Shown here: positions 21,791 to 35,183 of the stretch, in pieces
Position numbering within the stretch: position 1 is the first letter of the stretch
How the letters are laid out: each line of letters starts with the position of its first letter
Assembly (NCBI RefSeq): GCF_907164915.1
Contig: NC_061867.1
Span: forward strand, 47,960,242-48,024,241
DNA from: Impatiens glandulifera
Lineage: Eukaryota; Streptophyta; Magnoliopsida; Ericales; Balsaminaceae
DNA length: 64,000 nucleotides
Reading direction: 5' to 3'
Position numbers and translations under genes: made by a program
The notes under the pieces: model-generated
Told to the model about the DNA's origin: nothing
Databases searched by the model: none
Seen by the model: the letters and a program-made list of their open reading frames with translations, nothing else

Positions 21791-24234
21791 AGTATAAAGT
21801 CACGAGATAAGAGTTCATTGGAAAAAAAATATGTAATGAGATATATGAAAAGATGAATTGTTTTATTGAAGTGAATAAAATATGAAATAAAAATATTTTA
21901 TTTTTTATTTTAATATATTATTCGTGATTTATTAAAAAATTTAAACATTTAATATATATATTAATTTTGCCAGTTATATTAAAAATGGTATTAAAATGAT
22001 GTAGAATGTGAATTATTCAATATATAAAGTAGGATATTAAAATATTATTAAATTGATTCAATATTTAATGCTAATTTTTGGATATTATAAAGTAGGATAT
22101 TAAAATATTATTAAATTGATTCAATATTTAATGCTAATTTTTGGATATAAGGGTCTAATATAATATAACCGACCGCAGTTACATATAAATTTATTTAAAA
22201 AATGAATTCAACTTAATGCGGTATCAACTCACTTTAAGATGGTTTTCTTACTAATAAAACCTGAAATTTTAAAATATTTTAATTAAATTTTCTTGACAAT
22301 AAATGCATTAGATCTCTACTTTTTATTATTATTTTATTTTAACATTACAATTATTAAGATTATTAAACAATTTTAACATCGCAAATAACCATTTGATTGC
22401 TAATTATTTGTTAAAATCAAAATTGAGTTGAATATTTTTATAATTTGATTTTTTTTTTAATGTAGGAAATTAATACAATGATCACAATTTTCTAATTTTA
22501 AGTCAATTTTAATTATAATCAGAATTTTAGATTTTATTTTGGTTAAGAGGATGATATATTTGTAGATGTATATCTAGATTAATGACTTATTTGAATTACT
22601 TTTATTTTAATTGTAGATGTATATGATGTATATCTAGATTAATTAATTTATAATATTGTATTCTTTGTAAACACTTGTCAATATAAAAATATATTTTGGG
22701 TTGCATTCTTTTTATACACTTGTTAATATAAAAATATATTTTGGAAACACGTAGATAAAGTTTGAGGGGAGATAGTTTAATAGAATAAATTTTAATATAT
22801 ACATAACTAAAATATATTATATTTTAGAACATTATTTTAATAAAATATTTAATATATATATATATATATAATTTTTAAATATTTTTTTTCCCAAATTCAT
22901 ATAACTCTAAACATTTTCAAATATGGCCGTTCTTAATACTTCAATTAAATAAAAAAACTAACAGTGATATAAATTATATTTTTATACACTCTATACTCCA
23001 ATACAATTTAAACATTTTATTGATGTTATTATTTTTTTTTAACTCAATCTGAATAAATAAATAAATAAATAAATCATTTATAGTTATTTAAAAATTTAAA
23101 TAGATTATAAAAATCTATAGCATAATTATATTGGTTTTCTTTCTTGTTTGAAATATGTTAAGATTGGCTAAATATCTAGCCATCAAGTTTTTTTTTTTTA
23201 AATAGTGGATCAAATTTTTATGCACCTTAGTGAAATTCATTTAAAAAAAAGACATTTTTATTACTACTTGATGTTGTGGAGTCCACACTTTAATTATATT
23301 CTTATTAGATTCAAACAAGCCTTTAAGTCTCTTAGGACTTTGTTTGATTGAGGTTATTTGTACTTTTCAAATAATTATTTATACAATCAATAAACACTTT
23401 ATTTATCAAATTCACAATTGCAGTTTTAAAAACAAATAGTATTTTAAAAAGTTAATTGAAAAAGTATATGAAAATTGAAAAAGGTGTGAAAAAACAACTT
23501 TTTAATTAAATTTAGATTATCTTAAAAAAAATATTATAGATAATAAAATTTTGACAATGAATTATTTTTAAAAATTTCAATCTTTTGATAGATACCAAAT
23601 ATTAAATTATCTATGCTTAATTTTTTTTAATCAAATTTAAATATTAAAAATAAAACTATTGTAATAATCTAATCAAATAATTTTAAATATTTCATCTTTT
23701 CAAGAAACATTTAAATTCATAATCCGAATTTTTAAATTTTCAATAAATACTTTAAATAAACTTTAATCCAATCAAACGTGACATCTTCAATAAAATTTTA
23801 TATAAACTATTTAAAAACAAGAATAATGTTGTGATATATAAATTAGGTTTTCTAGAGTGACAAAAAAGTGGTCATTAATTCAAGTTAAGACAATATAGTG
23901 AAGAATGCTCGAGTATTTAGATGAGGTAAGAAAATACTATAACCAGTTGTCTAACATATTATCAAGTACGTAAATTTTTTAGAATAATAATGATTTTGAA
24001 AACTTAATTTACCAATTTTTTTGAATGAAATTAAAAGAATGCCATAATAATATAAAATGAATAATAAGTAACAAAGGAAATTATTATATTATCTATAGAT
24101 AATCTGTCTTTTTAACAATTATAACATACCTAATACATTTATTAGCCTAATTCTCACTATCTTGGTTGAGTTATGTACACTACTTTTAACTAAATCAACA
24201 AGTAATTTAATTACTATATTAAATTTAGTAATAG

Positions 24235-24275
<41 letters not shown>

Positions 24276-24771
24276 TTCCACTTCAAGTTATTTCTTTGTA
24301 AGTTTTTCTAATTGTCAAAACACTCACCATGTTATATTAGTTATGTTGAACCACCTCTTTTTCAATAAATGTATGATTTCTATTTTTCATATTATAAAGC
24401 TCAATTTTTATATGTTTATTAAACATAATATATATATATATATTTGTGTCATTTGCATTTTTTTAATATTTATTTGAACAAATACAGCCTGGGGTATGTC
24501 CCATCGATTTGGCAATTTTTTCAAGTGTCCAAGTTTGTTTGATCATTATTCATAAATAATATTGTTTTGTTTGTTACTGAAAAAAATAGTTCCATAATTA
24601 TTTGAATAAAATGAAATAATTTTAATTTTGTAAATGTAAAAGAATAAAAATATTATACTATTCTGATTGATAATTTAAATAATATTTATAAAAAAATAAC
24701 AATTTATTGAATAATAAATTGTTTGAAAAGAATCAAATAACAAGTCTTTTTTTTTGAGAAAAAAAAACTTA
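21791..24771. other. AT-rich DNA with small tandem duplications
   Basis: A 63-bp direct duplication lies at 22023-22148 (tataaagtaggatattaaaa and so on), a second of about 50 bp at 22668-22745 (cacttgtcaatataaaaata), and a related pair with tgtatatctagattaat at about 22567-22645. (TA)n runs occur at 22852-22870 and 24239-24270. No gene was recognised. Confidence 0.55.
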
Positions 24772-25516
24772 TCTATATATATATAATGATGCTTAATTTT
24801 TAAAGTGTCCGGATTGCCGGGTCGAGAGCTGTGGTTAATTTGGATACTTGGGTCGGATTGTGGGTTTACCCGTTTTTAAATTTAAAACGGTTGAAAATAA
24901 AATTAAAAATGCTAGAGGTATGTTTCGAACTTGCAACCTAACAAAACAAGTACAACTCTTTAACCAACTAGGGTACAAAGACTTTATATTTTAAATTCAA
25001 CACCAAATTTGATAAACGCGGGACGTTTTAACATTAATATAAGTTCAACTTTTTAACTAACTAATCTATATATATATAATGATGCTTAATTTTTAAAGTG
25101 TCCGGATTGTCGGGTCGAGAGTTGTGGTTAATTTGGATACTTGGGTCGGATTGTGGGTTTACCCGTTTTTAAATTTAAAACGGTTAAAAATAAAATTAAA
25201 AATGCTAGAGATATGTTTCGAACTTGCAACCTAACAAAACGAGTACAACTCTTTAACCAACTAGGGTACAAAGACTTTATATATTAAATTCAAACACCAA
25301 ATTTGATAAATGTGGGACGTTTTAATATTAATATAAGTTCAACTTTTTAACTAACTAATATATAATAATGTTGAGTAAATGGATACTTGGGTCGGATTAT
25401 GTGTTGACCCACCCATAAATTTAAAACGGTTAAAAATAAAATTAAAAATGTTATCCGTAATTTTTTTCACGGTTTTTTATATTATTACTCGTGCAAATGC
25501 ACGGGCTAAATGCTAG
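24772..25516 (+). mobile_element. Helitron-derived tandem units ending in a Helitron 3' terminus
   Basis: Two units start with the same A-flanked TCTATATATATATAATGATG (24772 and 25065; period 293). A third, shortened unit (from about 25373) runs to a classical Helitron end: hairpin cgtgcaaatgcacg (25490-25503), then ggctaaatg and CTAG at 25516, followed by T. The tail tttttttcacggttttttat, then attattactc, also occurs in the minus-strand element at 11450-11643. Only the last unit has a 3' end, as expected for end-bypass or rolling-circle concatemers. Confidence 0.78.
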
Positions 25517-27000
25517 TTTATATAAGAATGATTATTTGGATAAAATTACCAAATATATTTTAGATTTAAATACTTCCATCTTGTTGTTTTTGTACAAAAA
25601 GCCATTCCCCCCATAAAATATATGTTTTTGGTATAAAAGAAGATTTATTGAATTATTTGAGTTAAATAATTAGAATATTTTTGTATTTAAATTTTAAAAT
25701 ATTATAAATATATATATAGTATGGGTTAATTTATTATTTAATGAAATAAATGGTTAGTGATAAGATAAAATTATTTATTTAGATTAGATTTTAAAAATAA
25801 CAATAATTGACTTATTTATATTTTGATTTATTATTTGAATATATAAATAGAGTGATAATTTAAGGAGATAATAATTTGAAAAGAAAACAACTAGTAATGA
25901 ATGAGAATAGAGTTTTTTTCATTCTTTTTTTTTTTATAAATTTAAATGGAGTTATATTATGGGTTATTATTGAATCCACAATATGGTTTTAGTCTATACC
26001 AGCAAAAAGGCAATGCATTTGCACGAATGGAAATTAACACATATATTAACTAAAAAAATATGGAAAAAAAATTAAATATCAAAAAAGAAAAATTAAATTT
26101 TATGTTTTTTTTATCTTAATAAATCTTCGTTTGGTGAACGGCCACTAAATACTTGTAGTTGCTACTTAAATCTACCATTCAAATAGATTCTTTTGTGTTA
26201 TTTTTTGAGATTCTAATATAAATAGATATTATAATAGTTAGTCTAAGTTGTAATCATAAAAAAATATAAGATAAAATAATAAGTGGAATGAATATCGATA
26301 ATTGGACAATATTTTTTAATACATTTTTTTTAAGGTCGTAAGGATCGTAATTGGATACAACACAAGGAATCATAAGTTCTAATTTCTCAAAATTTATGAC
26401 TATAAATATCATTTAAAAGTCCTACCAATTTGAGACTATAAATATCAAACAAAACTCTTATTCAATCAAAACTTATCCAAATTAAATTACAGAGATTAAT
26501 AAATACGATTAAAATCATCATCCGATAAAGATTTAGTGGTTCTACACATTCAAACAATAAAATTGCTGTTCGAATTTTTTTTGTATGTTCTTTCAGATAA
26601 TTTCATTTTAAATAGAAAAGATGAAAAAGTAATAAAGAATAATAAAAAATATAATATCAAAATGCTAAAAGTTTGGTAACTTTCTCAATAAACATCTTAT
26701 TATTTCAATTTTAAATCACTAAAATGTAGAATAGTGACAAGAAAAATAAATAAATTTATTATCAAATGTAAAGACAAATACATATATAAATACCAAAATA
26801 ATGTAGATATTGAACAACCAGCAATATAACATTAAAGTTAAAACATGTCAAAAAATAATAATAATAAAGTTAATAATAATAATAATAATAATAATAAAAT
26901 ATTCATTGTTTATGAATTTACTTGTATCACCTAATTTAAAATTTTGTAAAATGAAACTCATTTTTTTTTTGTTGGTGTCGAAAATGCTTATAATCCAATT
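25517..27000. other. AT-rich DNA
   Basis: No gene was recognised. An (AAT)n run lies at about 26850-26897. A sequence near 26000-26025 (tgcatttgcacgaatgg) weakly resembles a Helitron 3' hairpin on the minus strand, without enough support to define an element. Confidence 0.4.
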
Positions 27001-27004
27001 TCCA

Positions 27005-27555
27005 TAATATTTGCATTAATTTGTTTTATTTGATGTTAATTATTTGGATAAATTATTAATATATATGAATTTAAGGTTGTAATAATATTTAATATCCATT
27101 AATTTTATTTCCATTAATTAGTTATAAATTATAATGAAACTGAATGATTTATTTTACGGATCGGAGGTTATAATAATATTTATTATCGTTAGTGAACATA
27201 TTCAATATGAGTATATTTTTTTACAATTTAAATTCCCTAAATAGTTTTCATAATTAATATTAATATTTATTGCAAATCTCAAATAGAACGAAAAGGGTTT
27301 GTTTTATTTGATGTTAATTATTTGAATAAATTATTAATATATATGAATTGAAGGTTGTAATAATATTTATTATCTGTTAATTTTATTTCTATTAATTAGT
27401 TATAAATTAGAATTAAACTGAATGATTTATTTTTATGGATGAGAGGTTATAATAATATTTATTATCCGTTAACATATTCAATGTAAATATATTTTTTTAC
27501 AATTTAAATCTCCTAAATAGTTTTCATAATTAATATTAATATTTAATGTAAATCT
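27005..27555. repeat. Direct duplication of about 280 bp
   Basis: Two adjacent copies start with tttgttttatttgatgttaa (about 27018 and 27300) and share ttattaatatatatgaatt, tttccattaattagttataa (or a variant) and tttttttacaatttaaat in the same order, ending with gcaaatctc/gtaaatctc. The second copy also forms the outer part of the left arm of the inverted repeat that follows. Confidence 0.8.
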
Positions 27556-28385
27556 CACTAATTATATATGACTTTTTAGATGAAAAGGGTTTATTTTATT
27601 TGAATTTATTTATAAATAATCAAATTATTTAGATGAAATATTAATAAAAAATATTAATATATATAGATGGTAGGTTATATTTATTGATTTTATTTTTACT
27701 AACATTTATTTTTATAAAAATAAGAGTATCAAAAACTAAAATATACCATAAAAATAGAAGTTGCACAATAAAAATAAAATTCATAAAACACATTATTATT
27801 TCATTAAAATTAGGAGTATTAAACAAAATACTTGATCTTCAATTATTTCAAGTTAGTATATACCTACGAAGATACAAATCTAGAGCTAAACATAATTATT
27901 TCAAAATTAAAGTATTTTAAGTAAACAAACATTCAGAAGTATAATAGCTTGCATCCATAATATGTAAGTATATTTTTTATCATAAAATTCGTTTGTAAAA
28001 AGATTTTTTAATTTTTCTATTACATTAATTCCTAATTTTGTTTGGTTTATTTCAGGTACTTTCAATCATTGTAGACCATTATACTTTTGAATGCAAATTA
28101 TTGTACTTCTGAATGTTTGTTTACTTAAAATACTTTAATTTTTGAAATAATTGTGTTTAACTCTAGATTTGTATCTTCATATGTATACACTAACTTGGAA
28201 TAATTGAAGATCAAGTATTTTGTTTAATACTCCTAATTTTAGTGAAATAATAATGTGTTTTATGAATTTAATTTTATTGTGCAACTTCTATTTTTATGGT
28301 ATATTTTAGTTTTTGATACTCCTATTTTTATAAAAATAAATGTTAGTAAAAATAAACTCAATAAATATAACCTACCATCTATCTA

Positions 28386-28441
<56 letters not shown>

Positions 28442-28800
28442 TTTTTTATTAAATATTTCATCTAAATAATTTGATTATTTATAAATAAATTCAAATAAAA
28501 TAAACCCTTCTCATCTAAAAAGTCATCTATAATTATTGAGATTTACATTAAATATTAATATTAATTATGAAAACTATTTAGGAGATTTAAATTGTAAAAA
28601 AATATACATTGAATATGTTCACTAACAGATAATAAATATTATTATAACCTCTTACTCATAAAATAAATAAATCATTCAATTTCATTCTAATTTATAACTA
28701 ATTAATAGAAATAAAATTAACGGATAAACCAAACAAAATCAAGAATTAATGTAATAGAAAAATTAAAAATAAAATTTACAAACGAATTTTATGATAAAAT
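27368..28800. repeat. Large inverted repeat, arms about 600 bp
   Basis: The left arm (about 27368-27960) is mirrored by the right arm (about 28078-28722). Examples: aaaactaaaatataccataa (left) against the complement of ttatggtatattttagtttt (right), and ggagtattaaacaaaatact against agtattttgtttaatactcc. The block between the arms (27970-28052, with tcataaaattcgtttgtaaa) is also mirrored, outside the right arm at 28722-28800. A (TA)n run of about 50 bases sits in the right arm (28388-28437). A transcript across it could form a long hairpin; no coding sequence is seen. Confidence 0.82.
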
Positions 28801-28822
28801 GATCTAAATTTCACTGACTTAC

Positions 28823-29278
28823 CAATGCTCACATCTCTAGGCATTATAACACGATTATCACCAAAACAACTTTGTATAACCATGATAGCACCATTATCAT
28901 AAAAACCTAATAAAAAAATCAAAGTTATTTAATCTTGAATCCAATGAACCCATCATCTCCATCAAAACATCAATTGAAATATTAAAATTCAAATATTAAA
29001 GTAATGACTAAAAGTACTTGAAATCAACCGAACAAATCGGGAATTATTATATATATATATAGTCTACAGATAACTTTGCTCTCATCTGTCACTGAATAAC
29101 AAATGTCACTGAATAACAAAGTAATACTTAAGGAGAGACGAAACATAATAGAGAAGAAAAATTATATTTCAAGAACTAATAAAAATATATGATAAGAAGT
29201 TTAGACTTGAGTTCAAGAGTTCATACCGCATTACACAAATATGGATCTTCTTTGAAATAATTGAAAGCCTCGTTCTCC
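28823..29278 (-). pseudogene. Two exon-like segments, unrecognised
   Basis: On the minus strand, 29278-29227 is a 52-nt open block (ENEAFNYFKEDPYLCNA) preceded by AG and followed by gtatga. The block 28906-28823 (84 nt) reads FYDNGAIMVIQSCFGD and continues NRVIMPRDVSI, with an ag acceptor and a strong gtaagt donor. The residue composition looks coding, not like translated AT-rich DNA, but the phases of the two blocks do not join directly, so an exon between them would be missing. I do not recognise the family. Confidence 0.35.
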
Positions 29279-29437
29279 CTATGAAAATGACAAAATTACG
29301 TCAACAAAAACTTAAGAAAAAAATATTCATTGCATCAATAACAAATAAACAGAATATGTATAATCAACAACTCTCTATAACAAATAAAGACCTGAGGAGA
29401 GACGATTTCTGATTTCTTGGTGAGAATGAAAGAAGAG

Positions 29438-29439
<2 letters not shown>

Positions 29440-29503
<64 letters not shown>

Positions 29504-29883
29504 AAGAGAAAATACCTATGATGATGATGTGAATCATTTTGGAGAGAACATGATTAATATATATAATATTTTAGAAGAGAATTCATTAGGTTTATTTTTA
29601 AAATAATTAATAAAAAAATATTAATATATATATATATATATATATAAATAAAAGAGTAACCGACATAGAATAATTAATGATGAAACTTCGTTAAAAATAT
29701 ATATTTTATATATTATTAGTGTGAATATATATATATGATAAGGGATAGAAAAACAATTAATTAATAAAGATAAATGAAGAGAGATAAATATATATATCTC
29801 AGAAAGAGAAAATACTATGACGATGATGTGAATCATTTTGGAGAGAGCGTGATGTACACCTCCAACATTTTAAATTAAGCGTC

Positions 29884-29946
<63 letters not shown>

Positions 29947-30330
29947 AAGAGAAAATACCTATGATGATGATGTGAATCATTTTGGAGAGAACATGATTAA
30001 TATATATAATATTTTAGAAGAGAATTCATTAGGTTTATTTTTAAAATAATTAATAAAAAAATATTAATATATATATATATAAATAAAAGAGTAACCGACA
30101 TAGAATAATTAATGATGAAACTTCGTTAAAAATATATATTTTATATATTATTAGTGTGAATATATATATATGATAAGGGATAGAAAAACAATTAATTAAT
30201 AAAGATAAATGAAGAGAGATAAATATATATATCTCAGAAAGAGAAAATACTATGACGATGATGTGAATCATTTTGGAGAGAGCGTGATGTACACCTCCAA
30301 CATTTTAAATTAAGCGTCATTATATATATA
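29440..30330. repeat. Recent tandem duplication of about 420 bp with (TA)n
   Basis: Two nearly identical copies (about 29499-29935 and 29940-30330) share every visible feature, including gaatcattttggagagaaca, gagtaaccgacatagaataa, gataagggatagaaaaacaa and a 3' piece acctccaacattttaaatta. They differ mainly in TA-run length. Each copy ends with gcgtcattatata, a truncated minus-strand Helitron 5' end. Long (TA)n runs lie at 29440-29499 and 29886-29942. Confidence 0.88.
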
Positions 30331-32480
30331 TTAGACAAACAATTTGTCACACACTAGATGTGCAAAATATTTAATAATTTGATATTTTTGTAAATATTAA
30401 AATATATGTATAATAATTTAAATTTTTTGTATTTATAAATAATTTTAAAATAGTTAATTAAAAAAATATAGAGACAACAAAATAATAAAAAATTTAAATA
30501 AATTTTATTATTAAACAAAGACTTCATAACTAAGTTATATGTATTTTTAAAAGCAAGAAGCTAACTTGATACACTATAGTCCTAACTTATATTTTAACTT
30601 AAGACTATAATTAAGTTTATAAATAATAATAATAGTAATAGATAATAATTTTAAAATAAAAATTTATAATTAAAAAATATAACAATAAATAAACCATAAC
30701 TAAAATAAATAAAGTTTTTAACTAAATACAAATAATTAAATTAATTAATAAACATAACAACTCAAAACAATAAAAAGTCTAAATTTATTTATATATATAT
30801 ATTTCTTCTAAATTTGAAACAATTTTTTTTATAATAAAAAGTTAATATTTAATTAGTTAAATATTTTATATCAATTAAAAATAATATATAAATATCCTTG
30901 ACCCTCATTACCCAACTTTAACTTAATATCACAAATTATTACTTGAGTAAACTTAATGAATTAAAATGATATTTATTTTTAATAGTTAAAAATAGTATTT
31001 AAATATATAAATATCATTTATAAAATAAGTTTATAATATTTTATTTTATTAAATTTATTAAATATAATTGTTGTATATTATAAATTCAAATAAATACATT
31101 TATAGTCAATTAATTGTTGGTTGATTGTAGTTTCTTTTGTAACCTTCCATTAATAATGATTGATAAAAATAAATACAATATATTTTATTTTGTTTGAAAT
31201 CTTTCCCTTCCTATATCTCTCAATCACATTCTCTCTTAGTTGGAAACTTCTTTTGTTAGAAAATGTTTGAAAATGAGAAATATAACTAATTTAATTAAAC
31301 ATGGTTTTCATGAAATTTTACATTTATTTGATAAACAAACACTAATATGTTATATTGTTTAATCAATTATTTATACAAAAAATATTTTTAATTGTTTCCA
31401 TTTGTTCATTACATTATCAACATTAGAGATATTGAAAATTGTTCAATTATTTTATTATTTGAAGTAATAATAAGTTTTAATATATGATAATTATTAATTT
31501 ATAAAGTACCAACCTATTTGATATAATCTAATTTATGTTGATACAATTTTCTTTTGAATCATATATTATAATATTATTTTTCGTTATTATAATTTTACTA
31601 ATTGTTTGAATATTTTATTTTAAATAATTTAATTGTAATATTTCATAAATTAATTATATATAATTAAAAATAAAATAGGATACATAAATTTGAAAATGAA
31701 TCATTATTTCAACTCAATATTAAAATTAATTATATAATTTATTTAAAAATATTTTAATATTCTGGTTAATCATAAGCTATTTATGTAAATTAGTTTGAAT
31801 GAATCCAAAAAAATATTTAATATATTATAGTTTTACTAGCCTCTTATTTATTTACGATTATCTTACTAAAATTTAAATTATTTTTTGTTATGAATTCAAT
31901 AAAAAAATACTATATATTTTGTTATGAAGTATTTTTTTAATTATAGTTTGTTAAATTTAATAATTATGTATTTGTATCAAAATTATATAAGTTTGCGTTC
32001 TGATTTTGTGTCTAGTTAATATTTAGTTAATTAAGTAATTTTGGTTTTTAAAAGATATTATGACATTATTTTTTAACTAAGTTTTTAAATATAAAAGGAA
32101 ATAATAAAACAATTATAATGACACCCATTGATATTTAAAAGTAGATAATATATAAAATACTATTTACTTATAAAGATAAAAATTATATCTGCCACTTTGT
32201 TATTTTTGAGTTTTTAAAAAAATTCAAAAAAAATCCATTTTATTATTTCTCAATAATCATATCACTTCTTTTATTAATAAAAATACTAAAATACCTTATA
32301 TTTTAAATTATTATTATTTATTTTATTTATATATCAATATCTTTTAAGTCTTTTTACTAAAAATAATCACTCTCTCCTCAAAATTATCAACAATCATTAT
32401 TTTTCTTCTTCTTATTTTAGGTTTAAAAAACCCCAATCTGAATAAGCCATGTGGGAAAAGTTAGAATATATATATATATA
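30331..32480. other. AT-rich DNA, nothing recognised
   Basis: Extremely AT-rich sequence with no credible ORF, RNA gene or clear repeat structure. Confidence 0.5.
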
Positions 32481-33059
32481 TAAAAGTGTTCGGATTGTCG
32501 GGTTGAGAGTTGTGATTAATTTGGATATATGTAAAAGTAATGGATACTTGGGTCGGATTGTGGGTTACCCACCCATAAACTTAAAACGGTTAAAAATAAA
32601 ATTAAAAATGCTATATGTATGTTTCAAACTTGCAACCTAACAAAACAAGTACAACCATTTAATCAACTAGGCTAATAAAACTTTATATTTTAAATTCAAC
32701 ACCAAATTTGATGAACGCGTGACATTTTAAAAATATAAGTTCAACTTTTTAATTAACTCATATATATAATGATGCTTAATTTCAAAAATGTCCGGATTGC
32801 CGGATCGATATCTGTGGTTAATTTGAATATATATGTGAGAGTAAATGAATATTTGGGTCGGATTGTGAGTTGACCCTCCCATAAATTTAAAACAGTTGAA
32901 AATAAAACTAAAATGCTATATGTATGTTTCGAACTTGTAACATAAAACACAAGTACAACCTTTTAACTAACTAGACTAATACGACTTTCTATTTTAAATT
33001 CAAAACCAAATTTTATGAACGCGAAATATTTTAAAAATATAAGTTTAACTTTTTAACTA

Positions 33060-33112
<53 letters not shown>
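32481..33112 (+). repeat. Two Helitron-derived units and a (TA)n run
   Basis: Unit one (about 32486-32755) and unit two (about 32758-33060) carry the same ordered landmarks as the 20-kb array: gtcggattgtgggtt, tttcaaacttgcaacctaac, acaccaaatttgatgaacgc. The (TA)n run at 33063-33110 is the 5' part of a third unit that is interrupted by the hAT element and resumes at 35184. Confidence 0.8.
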
Positions 33113-33114
<2 letters not shown>

Positions 33115-35183
33115 GGGCTGCAAATGAGTCAAGCTACTCGTGAGCCGCTCGGTTAAAGCTCGGCTTGAGCTTGACTTTGACCGAGTTTGAGCCGAGTTCG
33201 AGCCGGCTCGTTTAATATTCGAGTCGAGCTCGAACTCTTATAATGTTTGCTCGATGGTTTGTCGAGCTTTTTCGAGATTCATAATATATAATATATTTAT
33301 TTATTTATTTAATATTAAAACTCAAAATTCAAATAATATTTCTTCCCTCTCTTTATCTTCAAAGCTCATATGTAGGCCCACAATCCCTAAAATAAAACAT
33401 AATTTCTAACATATCTACGTGACTCTTCATCTAACATAAGTGTCTCTTCGTCAATTTTTTCATTCTTCCTTCATTTTCTCCTCATTTTTCACAATTTCTT
33501 CCACTCACTCTTCACAATTTATTTCACTCTTCATCTTTTCTTCATTCATTCTACACCATTTTCTTTAGCTCTTTGTCTTTTCTTCTTTAGTCTTCATAAT
33601 TTTTTTCACTCTTCATCTTTTCATTTTCTTTATTTTCAGTCATCACATCGATCTCATTCATTCAGAAGAGGCTTACAGGTAATTAAAATTTATTTTCACT
33701 TTTATAATAACTATTGTTTTTGCCTTTAGAAAACTTTGATTTCTTTTTATTTTAAGGAAATCTAGCAACAAATAAAGGAAAAAACTATTTTATTGGTTAA
33801 CACATAAATTGGTAAGGTATGTCTTGTTCATCTTTTTTTTATGTATTTAAAAAAAACTTATGCTTATATATCATTTTTATGTATTAGGAGAAACTTATGC
33901 TTCGATTATTCTATACATAGGGTTGGATGAATACATATTATATATAATAAAAAGTAAATATTAAAGATATAATAATTGGTTTATTATAGAAAGAAATAAA
34001 AATGATTAATGTTTTATTTATAATAAAAGTATATTATATATAATATTGAAAGAGATAAAAAAATTAATATATTATATATAATAAAAATAAATATTATGGA
34101 TATAATAATTAGTAATAAATATTATGGATATATTACGGATACAAATGGGTAATATAATATATATAATAAAAATTTAGTATATATAATATTGAAATTGATA
34201 AAAAAAATGTTAATATATTTTAAATAATAAAAGTATATTATATATAATATTTAAAGAGATAAAAAAAGGTTAATATATTTATATTATATATAATATGAAG
34301 ATAAAAAAGATATATATAGAGAAAAAAATAATTTATAAGATTAATAATATATATTATAATATATAAAAAATTAATAGATTCTTGTTATACTTATACCCAA
34401 ATAATTTAAATATATATAATGTTATCTAATTGAAAAACATATCAAGTCTTTTGAGTCTTTTGAGGCATAAATTAAGTTGTGTTATGAGAAAACTTAATTT
34501 GCGAGTTGTCGAACAACAAACTTTATTGATTTTTCACTTTTTCATAAAGATAAGACATACCAAGAAATTTTGTTGTCGGTATCTACCTCTTAAAGTAAGT
34601 TAATTTTTAGTTATTTCTTTTAACATTTATTTTTTATATTAATTATTTTTAAGATTAAACATTTTATATTATTGATTGCAGATAGTTGTACGTGTGCTAT
34701 GATTGAAGAACCTAAGTTAAAAAATTAATATGTTGAATGTTCAAACAATTTATATAGTTTTGTATTTTGATTTTTTGATTTTTATGTTTTAGAAATTTTA
34801 TTAGTAATGGTGATTTAATGTTTTGGATTATCATGTTTTGAAATTTTGAATAGTTATGATTGTTTTATATTTTAATTTTGAAATATCATGTTTTAAATGT
34901 TTAATATATATGAAAGTTTGATATTTTAATTTTGCAAATAAATTTGGTTCAAGTTCGAGCTAGAGTTTAAGCTCGAGTTCGAGCTTGAGCTCGAGCTTGA
35001 GTTTGAAATTTAATTTTTGTTCAAATTTTTCGAGTCGAGTCGAGCTTGTAGGTAAATAGTCGAGTCGAGTTCGAACTCAAATTTATAAACTCATTCGAGT
35101 TCGAGTCGAGCTAATAAATACTGAATCGAGTCAAGCTCGAGCTCAAGCTAGTTTGAGCTCGACTCGGCTCATTTGCAGCCCTA
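33113..35183. mobile_element. Non-autonomous hAT transposon with 8-bp target-site duplication
   Basis: The element is 2,071 bp long. Its ends are inverted: TAGGGCTGCAAATGAG at 33113 and the complement CTCATTTGCAGCCCTA ending at 35183. It is flanked on both sides by tatataat (33105-33112 and 35184-35191), an 8-bp duplication typical of hAT elements. Both subterminal regions are crowded with short gctcgag/gagtcgag/gagctcg motifs in both directions, the usual transposase-binding landscape of hAT elements. The interior (33330-34920) is CT-rich and then AT-rich and has no transposase ORF, so it depends on a partner element. It sits inside a Helitron-derived unit. Confidence 0.9.

Noticed and set aside
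26000..26160. A second complete minus-strand Helitron
   Set aside because: Only a weak hairpin-like 3' end is visible; no matching 5' terminus was found.
28255..28452. Open frames with long Tyr-Ile tracts here and at 29621-29836 and 30050-30271
   Set aside because: They are translated (TA)n microsatellites without coding character.
32449..32950. Small ORFs in the Helitron-derived units
   Set aside because: They are not conserved between units and are broken in the other copies.
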